Positions 37,081 through 51,026 of a DNA stretch of 64,000 bases are shown here, piece by piece (within the stretch, counting starts at the first letter, position 1; each line of letters opens with the position of its first letter). A program made the translations under genes and the position numbers. The DNA is from Torreya grandis (lineage: Eukaryota; Streptophyta; Pinopsida; Cupressales; Taxaceae). Under the pieces are notes generated by a model. That model saw only the letters and a list, made by a program, of their open reading frames with translations. It did not search any database and had not been told where the DNA came from. Location of the stretch: NCBI GenBank assembly GCA_037957365.1, contig JARHVA010003528.1:62001-126000 (forward strand), read 5' to 3'.

Positions 37081-39795
37081 TATTGATTCCTAAATGTGTA
37101 TCACTAGGTCAACATATAGTGTTTAAGAAACACTTCTCATTTATATATCCAAAGAATCTATTGCATGAGTTATTAGTTGTGATCTCCTAAGATCTATGGT
37201 TGAGTAGTGGCCAAGCTAAATGAATGTTTGACAAAATGAATATGTAAATGGTTGTTTGGAGTAACCATGGTACTAAATATTTGTGAAGATGAATGTTATT
37301 TAAACTAATTCTAATGAATGATGTCTAAAACCTAAATTTTAAACCCTAAGTTAACACGAATATTTACAATGAAAATTTAAACTAAAGTGATATGGTCAAA
37401 AGGAGCAAAAGGAAGGGTAGGGTAGATAGAAGGTGTTTTTGATCTTCAACCTAGACATTATGACAAAGTTTAGATTTCATCTAGACACGAATATAACCAA
37501 TATATAACATGATCATAAGCACAAATCCTACTACATACCAGGTGAGGGTCTAAGGAAAAGTGAGATAATGAAAATGAGAAACTAGATTTAATTTAAAGAT
37601 TTATTTCTACAAATAAATAACATTGGCACATCTATAAGAAAAGCAAAAGAAATGAAATAAATATAGAATCCTTCAATCAACCTAGCATAAGCATAATTTA
37701 ACAAATCTGCTTTCATATTAGCCATCTAGAATTCATGAAAACCATTCAAATCTGAACATCAAACCAAAAAATTGAGGAAGCAACCATGATAACAAACACA
37801 TAGACAAATATTGGACAAAATTTACATAATTCATTTTTGTTACTACTTGTTTTAAGCTTATAAAGTAATTTTGGTTCTAAGAACTCCCCCCTTTAAAATT
37901 GACAATACATCCTTTTATAGGTTATGAGAACAACTTATAAGATATTTGGGTTAGCCATTTTCTAATAGAACTAAGACACGTGTCCAAGACAAGTATCCCT
38001 TTACCAATGCCTTATAACTAATGAAACTATTTAACTTTGACTAACCTAAAAGCTATATATGTTCCATATTGCTCCCATATTTATAGAATAAAACATTCCA
38101 TTCAATTGATTCATAGGGTCTTTTGTCAAAATAATATACTATGTTAACTTAATTGACTTCAAGACTCTACAATTTTAGCCTTTTTATTTTTTCCTTGATA
38201 TTCATGGCTTTATTTCAATTTTCATATCTTTTCTAGTCTAGAATAAGTATAATTCAAGTGATTTTGGGTCTAAAAGACCTTATAATCCAATGTGTCATGT
38301 CTTTGTGGTAATGTCCATGCCAAGCTATTCATTTGATCTCAAAATGTGATCGATATTACTTTTGGACATGTGTCCTCACCTCATGCTTTCTTGAACTAGA
38401 TCAAGTTCACACCGTTGATCTGCTTTATAGTCTTTAGTGATAACCTTTACCATGAATCAATGATCTATTCTTAGATATCCAAATATTTTTTCACTTGGTA
38501 TTTTTTCATTCATTCCAAGTCTTTGAAAAGTACACCTTTCTCTCATACCATCGATCTGCTTTGGTAATATTGAATACACATCATTGATCTACTAGATGTA
38601 CACTTGAGTGTGGATCATTGATTCCTTAGTCAATTTCTTAAGATATTTAAAATTTTTGATATCATTATCCCTTATAAGGTCCTTGACTTTTCAACTTAGA
38701 TCATGCACCATCTGATTGTATATGTTTGAGTTAACATGATCTATCAAATCTTGTTGACTTGAGCGAATGTGCTCTATAATATCTTTGAGTTGCCCCCAAG
38801 ATGGTGACACTTGTCACTTTTATGGAGATATTATAACCTTTGACATTTCAACATTTATCTCATGTCATTAGATCATCTCTCAATGAGTAAACATGTACAT
38901 TTGGATCATCTACTTGACTTATTAACTTTTTTTGAGCTTGACACTGATCATTTTTAGGTTCATTCCATTCATACAAACATAAAATACACTTAATAAGGTC
39001 CTAGGTGATATATAAATTAGGATATAATTTTTATCCCAAGGTTTTATTCATGTTGAAAAACATGATAAAAAGATTAGGATAGTCTTAAGCTAAGTTTTTT
39101 AGAATATATAATAAAAGATTTTTGCTTAATTTAGTCCATGTGAATGACATACTAGACTAGGGGACTTCAGGAAATATAGAACTTAGAATGAAGATTTTGG
39201 AATAAAGTTTTGGTTGTGTTGATAAACATGATTAAAAATTTAATATAAATTTTAAGTTAAGTTCAAAACATAATAAAAGAGTCCCCTCATTAATTATTCC
39301 TCATGAACCATAAGATATAAAGGGCCTATCATAAATATTTTAGACTAAAGTTTAAGTTGTAATTAAGTGGTTCCCATGCAAATGGTTCCCACTTAAATTT
39401 TAATTTCATTCAAAATAACCTAAGCTAAGGTAATTAGAATGAGGTGTTTGATATAACCAAACATAGATTTAATTTATTTCAATAGACTAAAGGCTAGTAA
39501 AAGACCAAATTAACAAAAAATCATGAAACCTTGGATATTATTCATTCAAAATAAACTCCATTAGACATGTAATCTAAAACATAAAGATCCAATGTTATCA
39601 AATTTAGGCAATATTAAACCATAATCATGAGTAAATATGCTAACCAAACTAGTTGTGGATGAATTCAAATGAAAATAACATGCAAACAAGCTAGTGGTGC
39701 TATGATCAAGTGAATTTTCAATTTTAAGGTACAAATTTGTAAAATTTAAAACCAAGGGTCCCCATTTTTGAAAAATGGGGGTATGTTGACCTTAA
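37081..39795 (-). repeat. G2 left (3') LTR
   Basis: Begins TATTGATTCC and ends near GTTGACCTTAA. It aligns along its whole length with 42735-45330. Shared landmarks include GTGTATCACTAGGTCA near the start and CCAAGGGTCCCCAT near the end. Confidence 0.8.
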
Positions 39796-41248
39796 TAAAT
39801 GGAAAATTTTGGTGGAAACATAGTAATATTTTAGAATAAAGAGACTCTGGTTTAGACTAATAACTAGTTTATTCATTCCATTTGATCAAGTATCATTAAG
39901 GTCAATTCATGGTTGAAACAAGTCTTGCACATGCAAAATTGGGATCAAACATCAAAACCTAGTGATGTTGTGTGTGTGCTTTGATTCCACTTATTGTTTA
40001 TCATGGGATTTGGGGAACAACTTCCAAATTTCATGACTTTAAATATTAACACTAACTTTCAACATGTTTGGATATTCATTGGGAACCATGATTTCTCAAA
40101 GAAGGCTTGGTAATTGTTCTACTACTAGCCAAGCATTCATAGCCCCAATATAGATTCCTTTGGCTCCACAAAAGGCCTTGGTCCACTACCATCCAAGCAT
40201 CCATAGTTCCTGTGGAGATTACCAGAATCATATTTTCTTGGATAGTCTTTGAATTTTGTAATAAGCTCTTATTTTTTCAAATTTTTATATCATTTATAAC
40301 GTTTTAGCAAGGTTGGGAACTAGGTTAGCTAGGTTTTGGGATTTGGTCAGATGTTTGGTCTTTGAACAATCATCCCTGGTGTAACTTTTCCCTAGGTAAT
40401 AATGTTTATTAAGTACATACATTACTATATTTCAATAATTTAAGCTTTCATCCTACATGTGAAATCCTTCTTGAAACCAAGATTAGATCAAAACAATGCT
40501 CAAAATCTCAAGAATTAATTATCCTACCCATTAATCTTTACTAGTTTCTCTAAACCCTAGTATCTATCTCATATTTCAATAATCTAAGGTCAACCAATGC
40601 CTAAGAATCATACCTACATTCTTAATTTGTGAGGTTCTTGAGCAATTAGGTGAACTTTGAGCTGAGGGCTATCCAATAGGACTTATTTAGAAGCAAGGAA
40701 CAAAGCACAAAAAGCAAACACACAAAACAAACAAACAAACAAACAACAAGAAAAAAACATTTACAAACAAGGGATATGAAGGAAAGAAATAGGAAAGAAA
40801 CTAATCTAAATCCCTACACTAACTCCATAAATAACCTACCTCTAGGATCAAATGGAAATTTATTTAGTCTACTACAAAACCTTGAAACATGATTATTTCC
40901 ATTCAATGCCCCCTTCTTATGGATAGGATCACTTGCATGCTTGTGTCTTCTATATAAGACATTTTGACTTCCCATCTCCATTCTCAAGTGCATAGATTGA
41001 AGATATGTATCTAAGATCTAATCATCTTCTTCCTAAGTTCTTCTCTCTTGCATTAGGAAAACTAGCTCTACTTCATTAAAAGACTGATCATGTCTTATCT
41101 CATTCTCCTTCTATGGTTATATTATGAACTCATTTGGTATACTTGGATTGATGTCTTCACTAAGCTTCAACTCTTCTTGCTTTGGGACCTCCAAAATATC
41201 ATTGCCTTCTTGAAGAATAGTTGCAATAGTACTTTCTATAATACAATC
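39796..41248. other. G2 interior, non-coding part
   Basis: No recognised coding sequence. A short (ACAA)n run lies at 40716-40750. A polypurine tract next to the left LTR is not clear. Confidence 0.45.
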
Positions 41249-41545
41249 TTAAATCTCCACATGAAGTGGAAATGAACTATCAATATCTTCACAAAAACTC
41301 TCCAAGTCATCCCAAAAGTTATCTTCATCATGATCAATATAAAGGACATGAGATTCATTTGGAATCTTACCATTTAAAGTATGATGATCACATATTTTTG
41401 ACTTTTTGATGGAGTCATATGAGAGTTCTTGATCTACTAAATTTGATTCATCTTCATCTTCTTTGCCTATAAGTGTTTCATTGATGATGTTCCATTGATC
41501 TTCATTTTTTAAAATCCCTTTCATATCTTTAAGGACTTCATTCAT
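41249..41545 (-). pseudogene. Acidic open frame in G2 (98 codons), unknown function
   Basis: It is very rich in Asp, Glu and Asn (for example GKEDEDESN and DHDEDNFWDDLESFCED). It follows the G2 gag fragment in another frame and could be the C-terminal part of that Gag or of a linker protein. No domain is recognised. It has remained open in a decayed element, which may be chance in this AT-rich DNA. Confidence 0.35.
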
Positions 41546-41856
41546 CGTAGTGACAACATCTTAATCTTCATCCTCATCCTCATCTTGAAATGGAAATTCA
41601 AAGGTCTCCACCATAAGAGTTATTTCAAAAGATGTAGATGTCTCAGAAGAGTTAGATGACCATGCAATATTATTATGAACCCTATAATATTTAACTAAAG
41701 GCACATCACAAATGTTTATGTCAGGCATGTTCTTATTTTTAGATGGCTCATTATTATAGTTGTCATTGTTTATTTAAAATTAGATCCAAGTCTATTTTGA
41801 TTTGCATTAGAAATGATATTCAACATAGGTAAATTAAGATTGAAATTTGAAATGGC

Positions 41857-42420
41857 TTATGCCATTTGACTCCAGGGTCGAATTTGGTCATTAATTACCA
41901 TAGCTTTAGCATCATCTAAATCCAATGTATCAATTACTCTAACAAATCTTTTCAAAAACACTGAAGTCAATAGATCTAAAGCATCTTTATAAATATCTAA
42001 AGATAAAGCCTCAATAGGTCTATAAGGAGATATAGTTAAATTAAGCATATTTTGAAATATATCATTAAGAGTTCTAATGGTTTAATTTGAATCCTTCTTC
42101 ACCATAATGAATTGTTGATAAAGGACACATGGACTGATGATCTTTCCAAATTGATCAAAAAAATAATTATCAAAATCATTCCAACTAATAGTGAAATATT
42201 CAATAAGGTTAAGAAACCAATCATATGCCACATCTTTAAGAGTAAAAGGAAAAAATTTATAGTCAACATCTTCATGAAAAACATTTAACAATCTTAAGGT
42301 AACCTTAAAGAACCTGATGTGCTCTTTAGTAGTAACAATACCTGTAGGACTAAAAAAAGGAAAATACCTTTCATTATTTTTAGGTAAGTCATGTACCTAG
42401 ATAGGTAAATTGATAGAAGA
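41857..42420 (-). pseudogene. gag: G2 gag fragment (Retrotrans_gag type), broken
   Basis: Read leftward from the primer-binding-like site: HIRFFKVTLRL, NVFHEDVDYKFFPFTLKD, AYDWFLNLIEYFTISW with DFDNYFFDQFGK, then a stop, and a following stretch (LDIYKDALDL and FVKR-like residues). This is the gypsy gag pattern of FP.TL...A..WF..L...SI.SW..F...F...FG. The two open parts (42082-42291 and 41857-42048) share one frame. No zinc knuckle follows. Confidence 0.7.
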
Positions 42421-42714
42421 GCCTACTAAATATTTCATACCTTGAAGAGGATCTTACTTGTGGTAGTTCTAGCTCCAAATCTTTGCAAAGACATAGAGAT
42501 CTTCAAATATTTGCAAATAATTTCATATAGATCTTCAAAGAATGACCATCTTTAACTAAGAAAGATCAAATACTTATCTAAAACCATGAATATCAATTAT
42601 ATTTACATAATTGATCCAATAATAACACAAATATACAAAGGATCAACTGATCTTTGAAAAAAAATCACTAGACTTGGCAAAGATACTATAAATCCATAAA
42701 GATTTAGCTAAAGG

Positions 42715-42734
42715 GCCTCCTTTTAGCACCAAAA
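42715..42734 (-). other. Possible primer binding site of G2
   Basis: The minus strand reads TTTTGGTGCTAAAAGGAGG immediately inside the right LTR. It has the TTTGGTGC opening common to plant gypsy primer sites. The tRNA cannot be named with certainty. Confidence 0.5.
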
Positions 42735-45330
42735 TGTTGATGTCTGAATGTGTATCACTAGGTCACCATAAGTGTTTAAGAAACACTTCTCATTTCTAGA
42801 TTCAAATAATCTATTACATGAGTTTCTAGTTGTGATCTTCTTGAGATTTGTGGTGGAGTAATAGCCAAGCTAAATGACCATTTCACAAAATGAACATGTA
42901 AATGGTTATTGCAAGAAACCATTGTCCTAAATATTTGTGAAGATGAAATTCATCTAAACTAAGTCCAATGAATGATGTCCAAAACCAAAAGTCTAAACCT
43001 TAATATAACATGAATATTTACAATGGAAATCTAAACTAAAGTGATCTGGTAAAAAAGGAGCAAAAAGAAGGGTACGACAGAAAGGTGTTTCTAATCTTTA
43101 ACCTAGTAATTATGACAAAGTTTATAGTTCATCTAGACATGAAATTAATTAATATATAACATTAAATTGCATAAGCACAGATCTTACTACATACCAAGTG
43201 AGGGGCTAATGAAAAGTGAGATAATGCAAATGAGAAACTAGATTTAATTTGAAGATTTACTTCTATAAAAAAATAACATTGGTACATCTGTAAGCAAAGC
43301 AAAGGAAATGAACTAAATCTATAATCCTTAAATAAACTTATCATAAGAATAAATTAACAAATTTGTATTCATATTAGCACATTTAGAATTCATAAAACCA
43401 TTAAAATCTAAACATCAAATTAGAAAACTGAGGAAGCAACCATGATAACAAATGCATAGACAAATACTGGACAAACTTTGTATAATTCCTTGCTTGTACT
43501 ACTTGCTTCAAGTTTATAAAGTAATTTTGTCTCTAAGAATTCCTCCCCTTTATAATTGTCAATACCTCCTTTTATAGGTTTTGAGAACAAATTATGATAT
43601 ATTTGGGTCAGCCATTTTCCAATCGAACTAAGAGACGTGTTCATGACAAGTATCCTTTTACCAATGCCTTAGAACAAATTACATTATTTAACTATGACTA
43701 ATTTAAAAGCTACATATGTTCCATATTGCTCCCATTTTTATAGAATAGAATATTCCCTTTGAATGATTTACAAGGTCTTTTTTCAAAAGAATATACTATT
43801 CTAACTTAATTGACTTTGAGACTCTCTACAGTTTCAACCTTTTTATTTTGTCCTTAATCTTCATGGATTTATTTTAATTTTTTTATCTTCACTAGTCCAT
43901 AACAAGTATAATTCAATTGTTTTCAAGTATAATTCACTAGCCCACATCTAGTTGTTCATTTAATCTCAAAACATGGCCTTTGTTGCCTTTAGACATGTGT
44001 CCTTACCTCATGATTTCTCAAACTAGATCAAATTCACACCATTGATTTACTTTGGAGTCTTTATACCTAACCTTTACCATGAACCATTTACCTATTCTTG
44101 GATCTCTTGATATTTTACCACTTGGCAATTTTTCATTCATTCTGGGTCTTTAAAAAGTCCTCCTTGTTCTCGCACTGTCGATCTACTTTAGCAATATTGA
44201 ATGCACATCATTGATCTACTAGATATATGCTTGAGAATAGATCATTAATTCCTTGGTCTCTTTATTCAAATCTTAACACTTGTTGATATCATTCTCCCTC
44301 ATAGGTTCTTTGAGTGAATGTGCTTTGTAGGATCTTTAAGCTACCCTTGAAATGGTGACTCTTCTCACTTTTATAGAGATCTTATAACTTTTAACATTTA
44401 AACTTTGATCTTATGTCATTAGATCATCTCCAAATGAGTAAATACGTACCCTCGGATCATCTACTTGACTTATTAACTTCTCATGAGCTTGACACTTGTC
44501 ATTTTTAGGTTTGTTCCATTCCTACAAACATAAAATAGACTTAATAAGGTCCCAAGAGATATATAACTTAGGATATAATTTTTAGCCTAAGGTTTCATTC
44601 ATGTTGATAAACATGATAAAAACCTTAGGATAAAGTCTTAAGCTAAGTTTTTAGATGATATAATAAAAGAGATCTACTTAATTTAGTCCATGTGAATGAC
44701 AAACTAGACTAGGGGATTTTTGAAAATATAGAACTTAGTATGAAGCTTTTAGAATAAAGTTTTTGTTGTGTTGATAACATGATTAAAACTTTAATATAAA
44801 TTTTAAGCTAAGTTTAAAACATTACCCTCATTAATTAGTCCTCATGAACCATAAGATATAAAGGTCCTAGCAAAAATATTTTAGACTAAAGTCTAAGTTG
44901 TAATAAAGTGCTTCCCACGTAAATGGTTCTTGATTAAATTTGAATTTGATTCAAAAGAACCTGAGCTAAGGTAATTAGAATGAGGGTTTTAATATGACCA
45001 AACATAGATTCAATTTGTTTCAATAGACCAAAGACTAGTAAAATACCAAATTAACCATAAAACCTTGGATATTGTTCATTCCAAATAGACTCCATTAGAC
45101 ATGTAATCTAAAACATAGAGATCTAATGTTATCAAATTTAGTCAATATGAAACTAGAATCATGAATAAATATGCTATCCAAACTAGCTTTGGATGATCTT
45201 CAAATGAAAATAACATGCAAACAAGCTAGTGGTGCTTTAATCAAGTGAATTTTCAATTTTAAGGTACAAATTTGTAAAATTTGAAACCAAGGGTCCCCAT
45301 TCTAAAAAATGGAGGTATGTTGACCTTAAA
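42735..45330 (-). repeat. G2 right (5') LTR
   Basis: Begins TGTTGATGTCTG and ends near GTTGACCTTAAA. It is the partner of 37081-39795 and slightly shorter through small deletions. Confidence 0.8.
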
Positions 45331-45335
45331 AGTTT
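45331..45335. repeat. Right target-site duplication (AGTTT) of element G2
   Basis: See 37075-37079. From here the sequence again matches the E3 right LTR (AGTTTCCAT at 52413 onward). Confidence 0.6.
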
Positions 45336-45832
45336 CCATATAGGATTGGATTTATTTATATAATCTCAGTTAGGGAAAATCAATGCCTCATATTCAATCT
45401 TAGTCCATTGGGATCAATGGTTGAGGAATTTCCAAGGAATTAAAAATTCCTTGGAAACCTCTAGAATAGAGGCTTATAGAAGGGGAAGGTTAAGTTAGAG
45501 AGGATTATATAATCCTCTTATTATTTCTTAGGACTATGTATGGGATTATATAGGGATTAGGTGGGTGATTAGGGACTAGGGGTGTAGGACAACCTAGGAG
45601 TAGGCTAGTGTAGGTGGGTAGGTGAGTCATGGGAATTTAAGATTCCCAAATAATGGATAATTAGGCTAAGGATAAGATAATGGGGATTTAGGAGAATTAA
45701 TGAAGAAGTGGGGAAAAAAAAGGTTAGTGAATGAATAAATTATGAGGGGGGATGTTATATAAATAACTACGAAGGCGATAAATTAGAGGGATTAATTAGA
45801 ATAATTAAGGTGTGTGGATTTAGGTGCATATA
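45331..45832 (-). repeat. E3 left LTR, part 2
   Basis: Matches 52413-52606 and then 58115-58415. Landmarks are CATATTCAATCTTAGTCCAT near 45390 and GGTGGGTGATTAGGGACTAG near 45560. It ends GTGCATATA, as does the right LTR. Confidence 0.85.
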
Positions 45833-45853
45833 TTTTGCCCCTCTTTAAAAAGG
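45833..45853 (-). other. Polypurine tract of E3
   Basis: The minus strand is AAAGAGGGGCAAAA just before the LTR start. It sits opposite the primer binding side and supports a leftward reading of E3. Confidence 0.6.
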
Positions 45854-47748
45854 CATTATGAGTGGAGAAAAGTGGAAGGATTAATTATATTTCAAAGAAA
45901 AACATTTCATGGATGACTATTCATAGATGATATTAGTGGATATGATACCCCCTCAACAGGACATATGGGGAAAAATGAGATGTATGGCCACTTGAAAGAA
46001 GAAATGAGGGACATGAAGTAATGGATAGATAAGGGGATGAGATTTTATATTTTGGATAGAAGATGAAGAAGACAAATTTGACTTGAGTATTTAGATATAG
46101 AATGATGATGCCCTTGATAAAGACATATGCACAAGGAGTGAGAATTGAATGTGTTATCATTGTAGACACATCACAAGGGAGAATAAATGGTAATGTGATG
46201 AGAGGATAAAAAGTCACAAGATTTCAAAATATCCCATGCAAGGACACATGCAATAGAGAGCTATTGGCTAAGATAAGAAAAGGATTTGATAATATTGATG
46301 ATAGGTGTAACTCAAAGATAAATTTAAGTGATATGATGAGTGAGACAAGAGATACGAAATGATAGTATCTAGTGACCAAAAGATGGAAGGGAATAATTAG
46401 ACTGTGTTACATCAAATCAATGAGCCATAATGTGATTAATAGTGATGATGTCCCTAACAAGGACACATGCAAGGGAATATGAGATGATAATATATTTATG
46501 GTCTTGGTTATTCCCCAATCCAGGGAGGAATTGTAAATGTTAAATGATTAATTTACCAGTCAATTATAATGGATGATAGATGAAGAAAATATGAATGTTG
46601 TGACTTATTGAGCCTAATCAATAAGTGTAGGTGATTGATGAAAATATTAGGGATATCATTGTGAGGATGGTGATTGATTAATAGATTGATTGACGAATGA
46701 TTGATATTATAGCTCAAGGATCAAACTAATGTAGGATTTAAGGATGATGGAAGACAATATATATGGGAGGATGGATGATGAAGAAAGAGGTGAAATGGCC
46801 AAGATATATTTGGGTACTAAAAAGTGGCCAAGTGTTGCCTATATATTCTAAAAAGACCTCAAACCAATGTAGTTCTAATTTAGGTATAAATGGCAATTAA
46901 TGGAGTATAAGACATTGATGATGAGGATGATTAGTGAGTAGAGGAGAAAAGAGTGGATATTAGTTAGATGAGTTGATGGGGGTATATTAGACTGGAATTG
47001 ATGTTAGGACTTGATGGGATCATGGGAGTGTGATAAGAAGATGTGATGGGTATTTGAGGATTAAGACTAGTAGTCACACATATTATTGGAGATGTTAGAC
47101 ATTACACATTTGATTGCTTCCATGTGACAAAGGATTTTAAGATATCCAAGACACTTTGATTATGAAATGCTTCTTTGATAAGATAATTTGAAGTATTTTC
47201 AACCTTATGGAGAGTTCTTTTGACATTATTTTTATTTTCATATTGGATTTGACTTTTAATACCCCCTGGTGCTTGATTTTGGCTTCACTAGAGGATATTG
47301 ATTTTTGATGATCCCATAGTGCCTGACATTGGGATTCACTAGGGAAAGATGCCTTTTGATTACGCTGATGAATTGAATTTTCTTGATTTTAAATTATGGG
47401 ATAAAATTTTATTTGATTATGATTTATGACTTTTGTAATATGGTCTTAGACCTCGACATTTGTGCCACTTATTATATTACTTGGGCAAGAGTCCAATGAT
47501 GTATGTTCTTATTCATCTTGATGGAGGGAGGTGATTAAATGATAATTGATAAGAAAGAAAGGATCTATAATAAATGAATGTGGAGGAGATGGTATGTTGA
47601 TTTAAATGAGTGGTAATAGGGTAGCATGGTCCTCCTATGATTTCCTAAGAGACCCAACTTTGACATCAAATAAGATATCCTCAATATCAATAAAAGGATC
47701 ACTAAGACTAGTGATAGTAAATGCCTCCAAAGTAGGATCATATTTGTT
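45854..47748. other. E3 interior, 3' non-coding part
   Basis: AT-rich with no recognised protein domain. A loose motif with AGGACATATG or AGGACACATGCA recurs near 45957, 46122, 46240 and 46462. It looks like the long non-coding region between the coding part and the 3' LTR. Confidence 0.4.
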
Positions 47749-48438
47749 TTAACAATCTTCAATTGATAAAGATTTGAATAAATTTTTTATGATGTTATCA
47801 TCTATATTGGGATGAAAATATATTCTTGGTGATTTATTGGAGGTGTCTAGATTAGATGTATCCTCAAAAATATAGCCATAGTCATCATCTACTACAACAT
47901 TGATGAGGGATGAGGAATTTGATTTAAATACTAGAGTTGAACATGATCTTGATGTAGCTAAAACTTGTATGGACTCTAATATACATAATGTGATGATCAT
48001 AATATAATATTTATTATCTAAAAGTGACATCTCAACATGGGCTTTTGTATATGGTGGATGAGGGGGAGATGATGGAGGAATAGTGGATTCACCAAAGATA
48101 GGCCCATAGAGGAAAGACTTATGAGATGATGGGGGACTAGGTTCATGTGGAAGAGACTCATTTTTTATGGAGGATTTATCAAATATGGGGGGATCATGGA
48201 AGATGGATGTGGTATCTTGACCTTGGCTTAGAAGTGGAAGGGCTTGATCATGATCAAGAATGGAATCTTGGCATTCCTCTTCTTGTTTAGCCAATTTTAT
48301 AGACTCATCTGATTCATTTTCAATTTCTATATCACCATGGTCGATGAGGTCTTAGATGTAGTTTTGGAAATTCCAACTTTGATTAATGATATGCCCCTAG
48401 ATTTGATGGTAGACATAGCATTGGTTATCTTTATACCA
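47749..48438 (-). pseudogene. gag: E3 gag C-terminus: zinc-knuckle-like segment and 181-codon open tail
   Basis: One minus frame runs from about 48438 to 47749. It opens with WYKDNQCYVYHQ, a stop where relatives have a residue before GH, then NYI, a stop, and DLIDHGDIE. This fits the plant gypsy gag pattern C.YH...GH.T..C..LK..I..LI..G.I, with the last Cys replaced by Trp. From 48294 the frame is open for 181 codons: Gln/Asp/Glu-rich, then Pro/Ser-rich, then an acidic end. It is the longest non-repetitive open frame of E3. No protease motif follows. Confidence 0.55.
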
Positions 48439-50803
48439 AGAGGACATAGGTTTGTTGGGTCGAAAATGTCATATGGGTAGATAGACCATCATGTCAATAA
48501 CAACAAGTTGGTGGATGAGGACTTCTAAAGATATAGGAAGAGAAGTATAGGGGCTCTCTTCACTTCATGAATTGGATGTGGAATCATTAAACTATATATT
48601 AGATGCTTATTAACATGATTGGGTTGGTGGACTAGTAGTATATAAAGTGGCCAGGATTAGATCCCTTTACTAGTGTAGGAAGGGCTATATGATTGGCTAT
48701 TACTAGTGGATGGATGATTGAAATGGGACTCACATGGATGGGTTTGGACTAGAGGCAATAATGGTTAAATGGGGTTGATGTTTGTAGGATATAAGTGCTC
48801 ATCTTAAGAAGATGAAAAATGAGCATATCCCTATTGACTATGAGGCATTGTTCAATCAGGTTATTGACCAAATTTGTTTTGGAAGCCATGGGTAGGGATG
48901 AGAGGAAATATAGATGATGTGGACTCACCATCCCTAATTAGAAAGAATAAGGGATTGAATTGAAAGACTAAGGGATGAAGATGTAATGTGTGGAACAAAT
49001 TGGACAAAGGCTTACTTTAGTCCAATCTTAAGTTTTAGTTGGTGATATGAGATGTTGGATGGGATAAGATAATATTTAAGTAGACCAATTAGGACATGAT
49101 ATAGACCTTGATGATGTTGATTGGATTTAAATAAGTGAGATATGACAATCCATAAGATTGGATGAGGGGCTATACTAGCCCAAGAAATTGATTTCAATTG
49201 GTAATTGATTAGATTAAGACTAAATCAAGACTAAGATGATAAACTCAAATAGGATGTTATGATTGGATTAATGGGATTGATAGGATATGTGATGGTGACT
49301 CAAACTTAATTAGACATAGGCAAAATAATGATGAGGACCCTAATAAAAAGAGTTATTTTCTAATGTGGATGAGACTAAAGTATGACTATAGATTTAATAG
49401 GATAACTAGTATAGACAAGAGGATGATTGGGGTTGGACTATGATTAGGACTACATAAACAAGGTGAATAGGCAAGACAAGATCAAGACAGATGATTAGTT
49501 ATGGATAAAGTGAACTTAGGATAATATATGGAAAATATGTGATTAAGATATGAAAGTGAAGGGGGGTATGACCAATTATGGGTGGATGTGACTAGATAAG
49601 GATAGGATTAAGACAAAAGGGTGACATAAGATAAGATGAGACAAGTAAAATGATGTACAAAGATAATATGTATAAGAGGATGATGATAAGGATGTAGAAA
49701 TTGATATAATGATAATAAAGGATGTACAAGATGATGATATGTGAATACCTATTAGGTGTATATAATTTTGGGTAAAGGCTGACTTGGATCATAAATAACA
49801 TTGGTCTAACATGATACACACCAAATCTAACAAACCATAAACCTAAGACTAGTAAACTGATCTTGGGTGTGTAACCTAATGACTACACCATATAATGGCT
49901 TTGTGGGTGAGGATATAGGATGGTGACTAATAACATAATCTCCAAAACCCTCTCAACCCCATATGCTCATGATGGTCACTTTGAAGTTGATCTTGACTTT
50001 AGTAATAAGTCATATTTTATATCCTTAAGGTCTTATGCTAGGCTAAACGGGCTCTCTAGGGGTGTCCCTGATATATGTTAGGTATAATAGGGCCAAATTA
50101 TATGTAGGGAATTTTACAATGCTTGGTTCAAAAAAATAACTCTTTCCTTTCATAGATGGTCTATATGGGGTCAACCACTTAGCCTAACGATAGTTGTCCT
50201 TGATATTTATACTCTATTAGAACAAGGAGTGTGGTGGTGAAATCCATGGTCACTATCACCCTAAGAAAATGGAAAGTACATGGGTGTAAATTACACATCA
50301 TATTTCTCCTATAAAATAAAAATAGAGGGTCTATTAGTGGTTTTTAATCCTCCAAGAATCACCACAAGGATGAAAAGAGGAGAGAATACACCACCATAAC
50401 TATCTGGTGACAAACATACCAAAAAAAGATTAATTAACTAATTAATTATATGTGAGATATATAAAATAGGTAATAATATATAATTTAATTTAAATATAGT
50501 GATTAAAATGATTAATAGTCTTAAGCAAAATGATTTTTATAATGCTAAAATCTCTTTGATGGGTGGCCTACAAGAAAATTATTAGTAACTTGATTGGCAC
50601 TCTTGAGAGGTAACCTACAAGACAAGGCATTAGAAAAAAATATGGCCTAAAAAATAAGATGTTAATAAGTCACAATAGCCACTATATTCACTCTTGCAAT
50701 AAACACAATGTTTGTCAAAGAGGCCTTAATAAAAATCATTGAAAAAATCATGATTTGGCTCTATAACTTCTTTGGGTGAACAAGCCATAATATGAGGGTC
50801 TAG
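48439..50803. other. E3 interior, presumed upstream gag and leader, badly decayed
   Basis: Upstream of the knuckle on the minus strand I could not identify a capsid region. Short minus-strand frames at 48749-49197 are unrecognised. The leader of the element probably starts to the right, towards 52069. Confidence 0.35.
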
Positions 50804-50903
50804 GGGTGGTAGCCCCCGATGGGGTAAATGGGTAGTACCCCTTGAGGGGTTAAGGGGTGGTGCCCCTTATAGGGTCAAAGGGTAGAGCCCCTTATGGGGT
50901 TAA
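50804..50903. repeat. GC-rich minisatellite, four copies of 25-26 bp
   Basis: Copies begin at 50804, 50830, 50855 and 50880, each like GGGTGGTGCCCCTTATGGGG plus a short A-rich end. CCCC and GGGG within each copy can pair. It is a clear GC-rich island in AT-rich sequence, within the E3 leader. Confidence 0.85.
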
Positions 50904-51026
50904 GGGTCAATTTGGGCCTTGTAGGAGGCTTGGAATGACTCAAAAATCACTAAAAATGACTCTTAGAATGCACTAAAAAAGACAAAATTGAATGAAAAAA
51001 TTAGTGGAAAAAAGTAACTTAAGAAT

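Larger units (their letters stand above)
37080..45330 (-). mobile_element. Element G2: gag-only gypsy-type element with very long LTRs (LARD-like)
   Basis: Two direct repeats of about 2.7 kb (37081-39795) and 2.6 kb (42735-45330) flank a 2.9 kb interior. A primer-binding-like site adjoins the right repeat on the minus strand and a gypsy gag fragment follows it, so the element reads leftward. No protease, reverse transcriptase or integrase is visible. Large LTRs with a short interior lacking pol fit the LARD class. The terminal TG is TA in the left LTR. The LTRs differ by about 15 percent by eye. Confidence 0.75.

Noticed and set aside
45933..46217. A 94-codon minus-strand frame in E3
   Set aside because: It lies in a stretch of loose short repeats with no domain match and no conserved partner.
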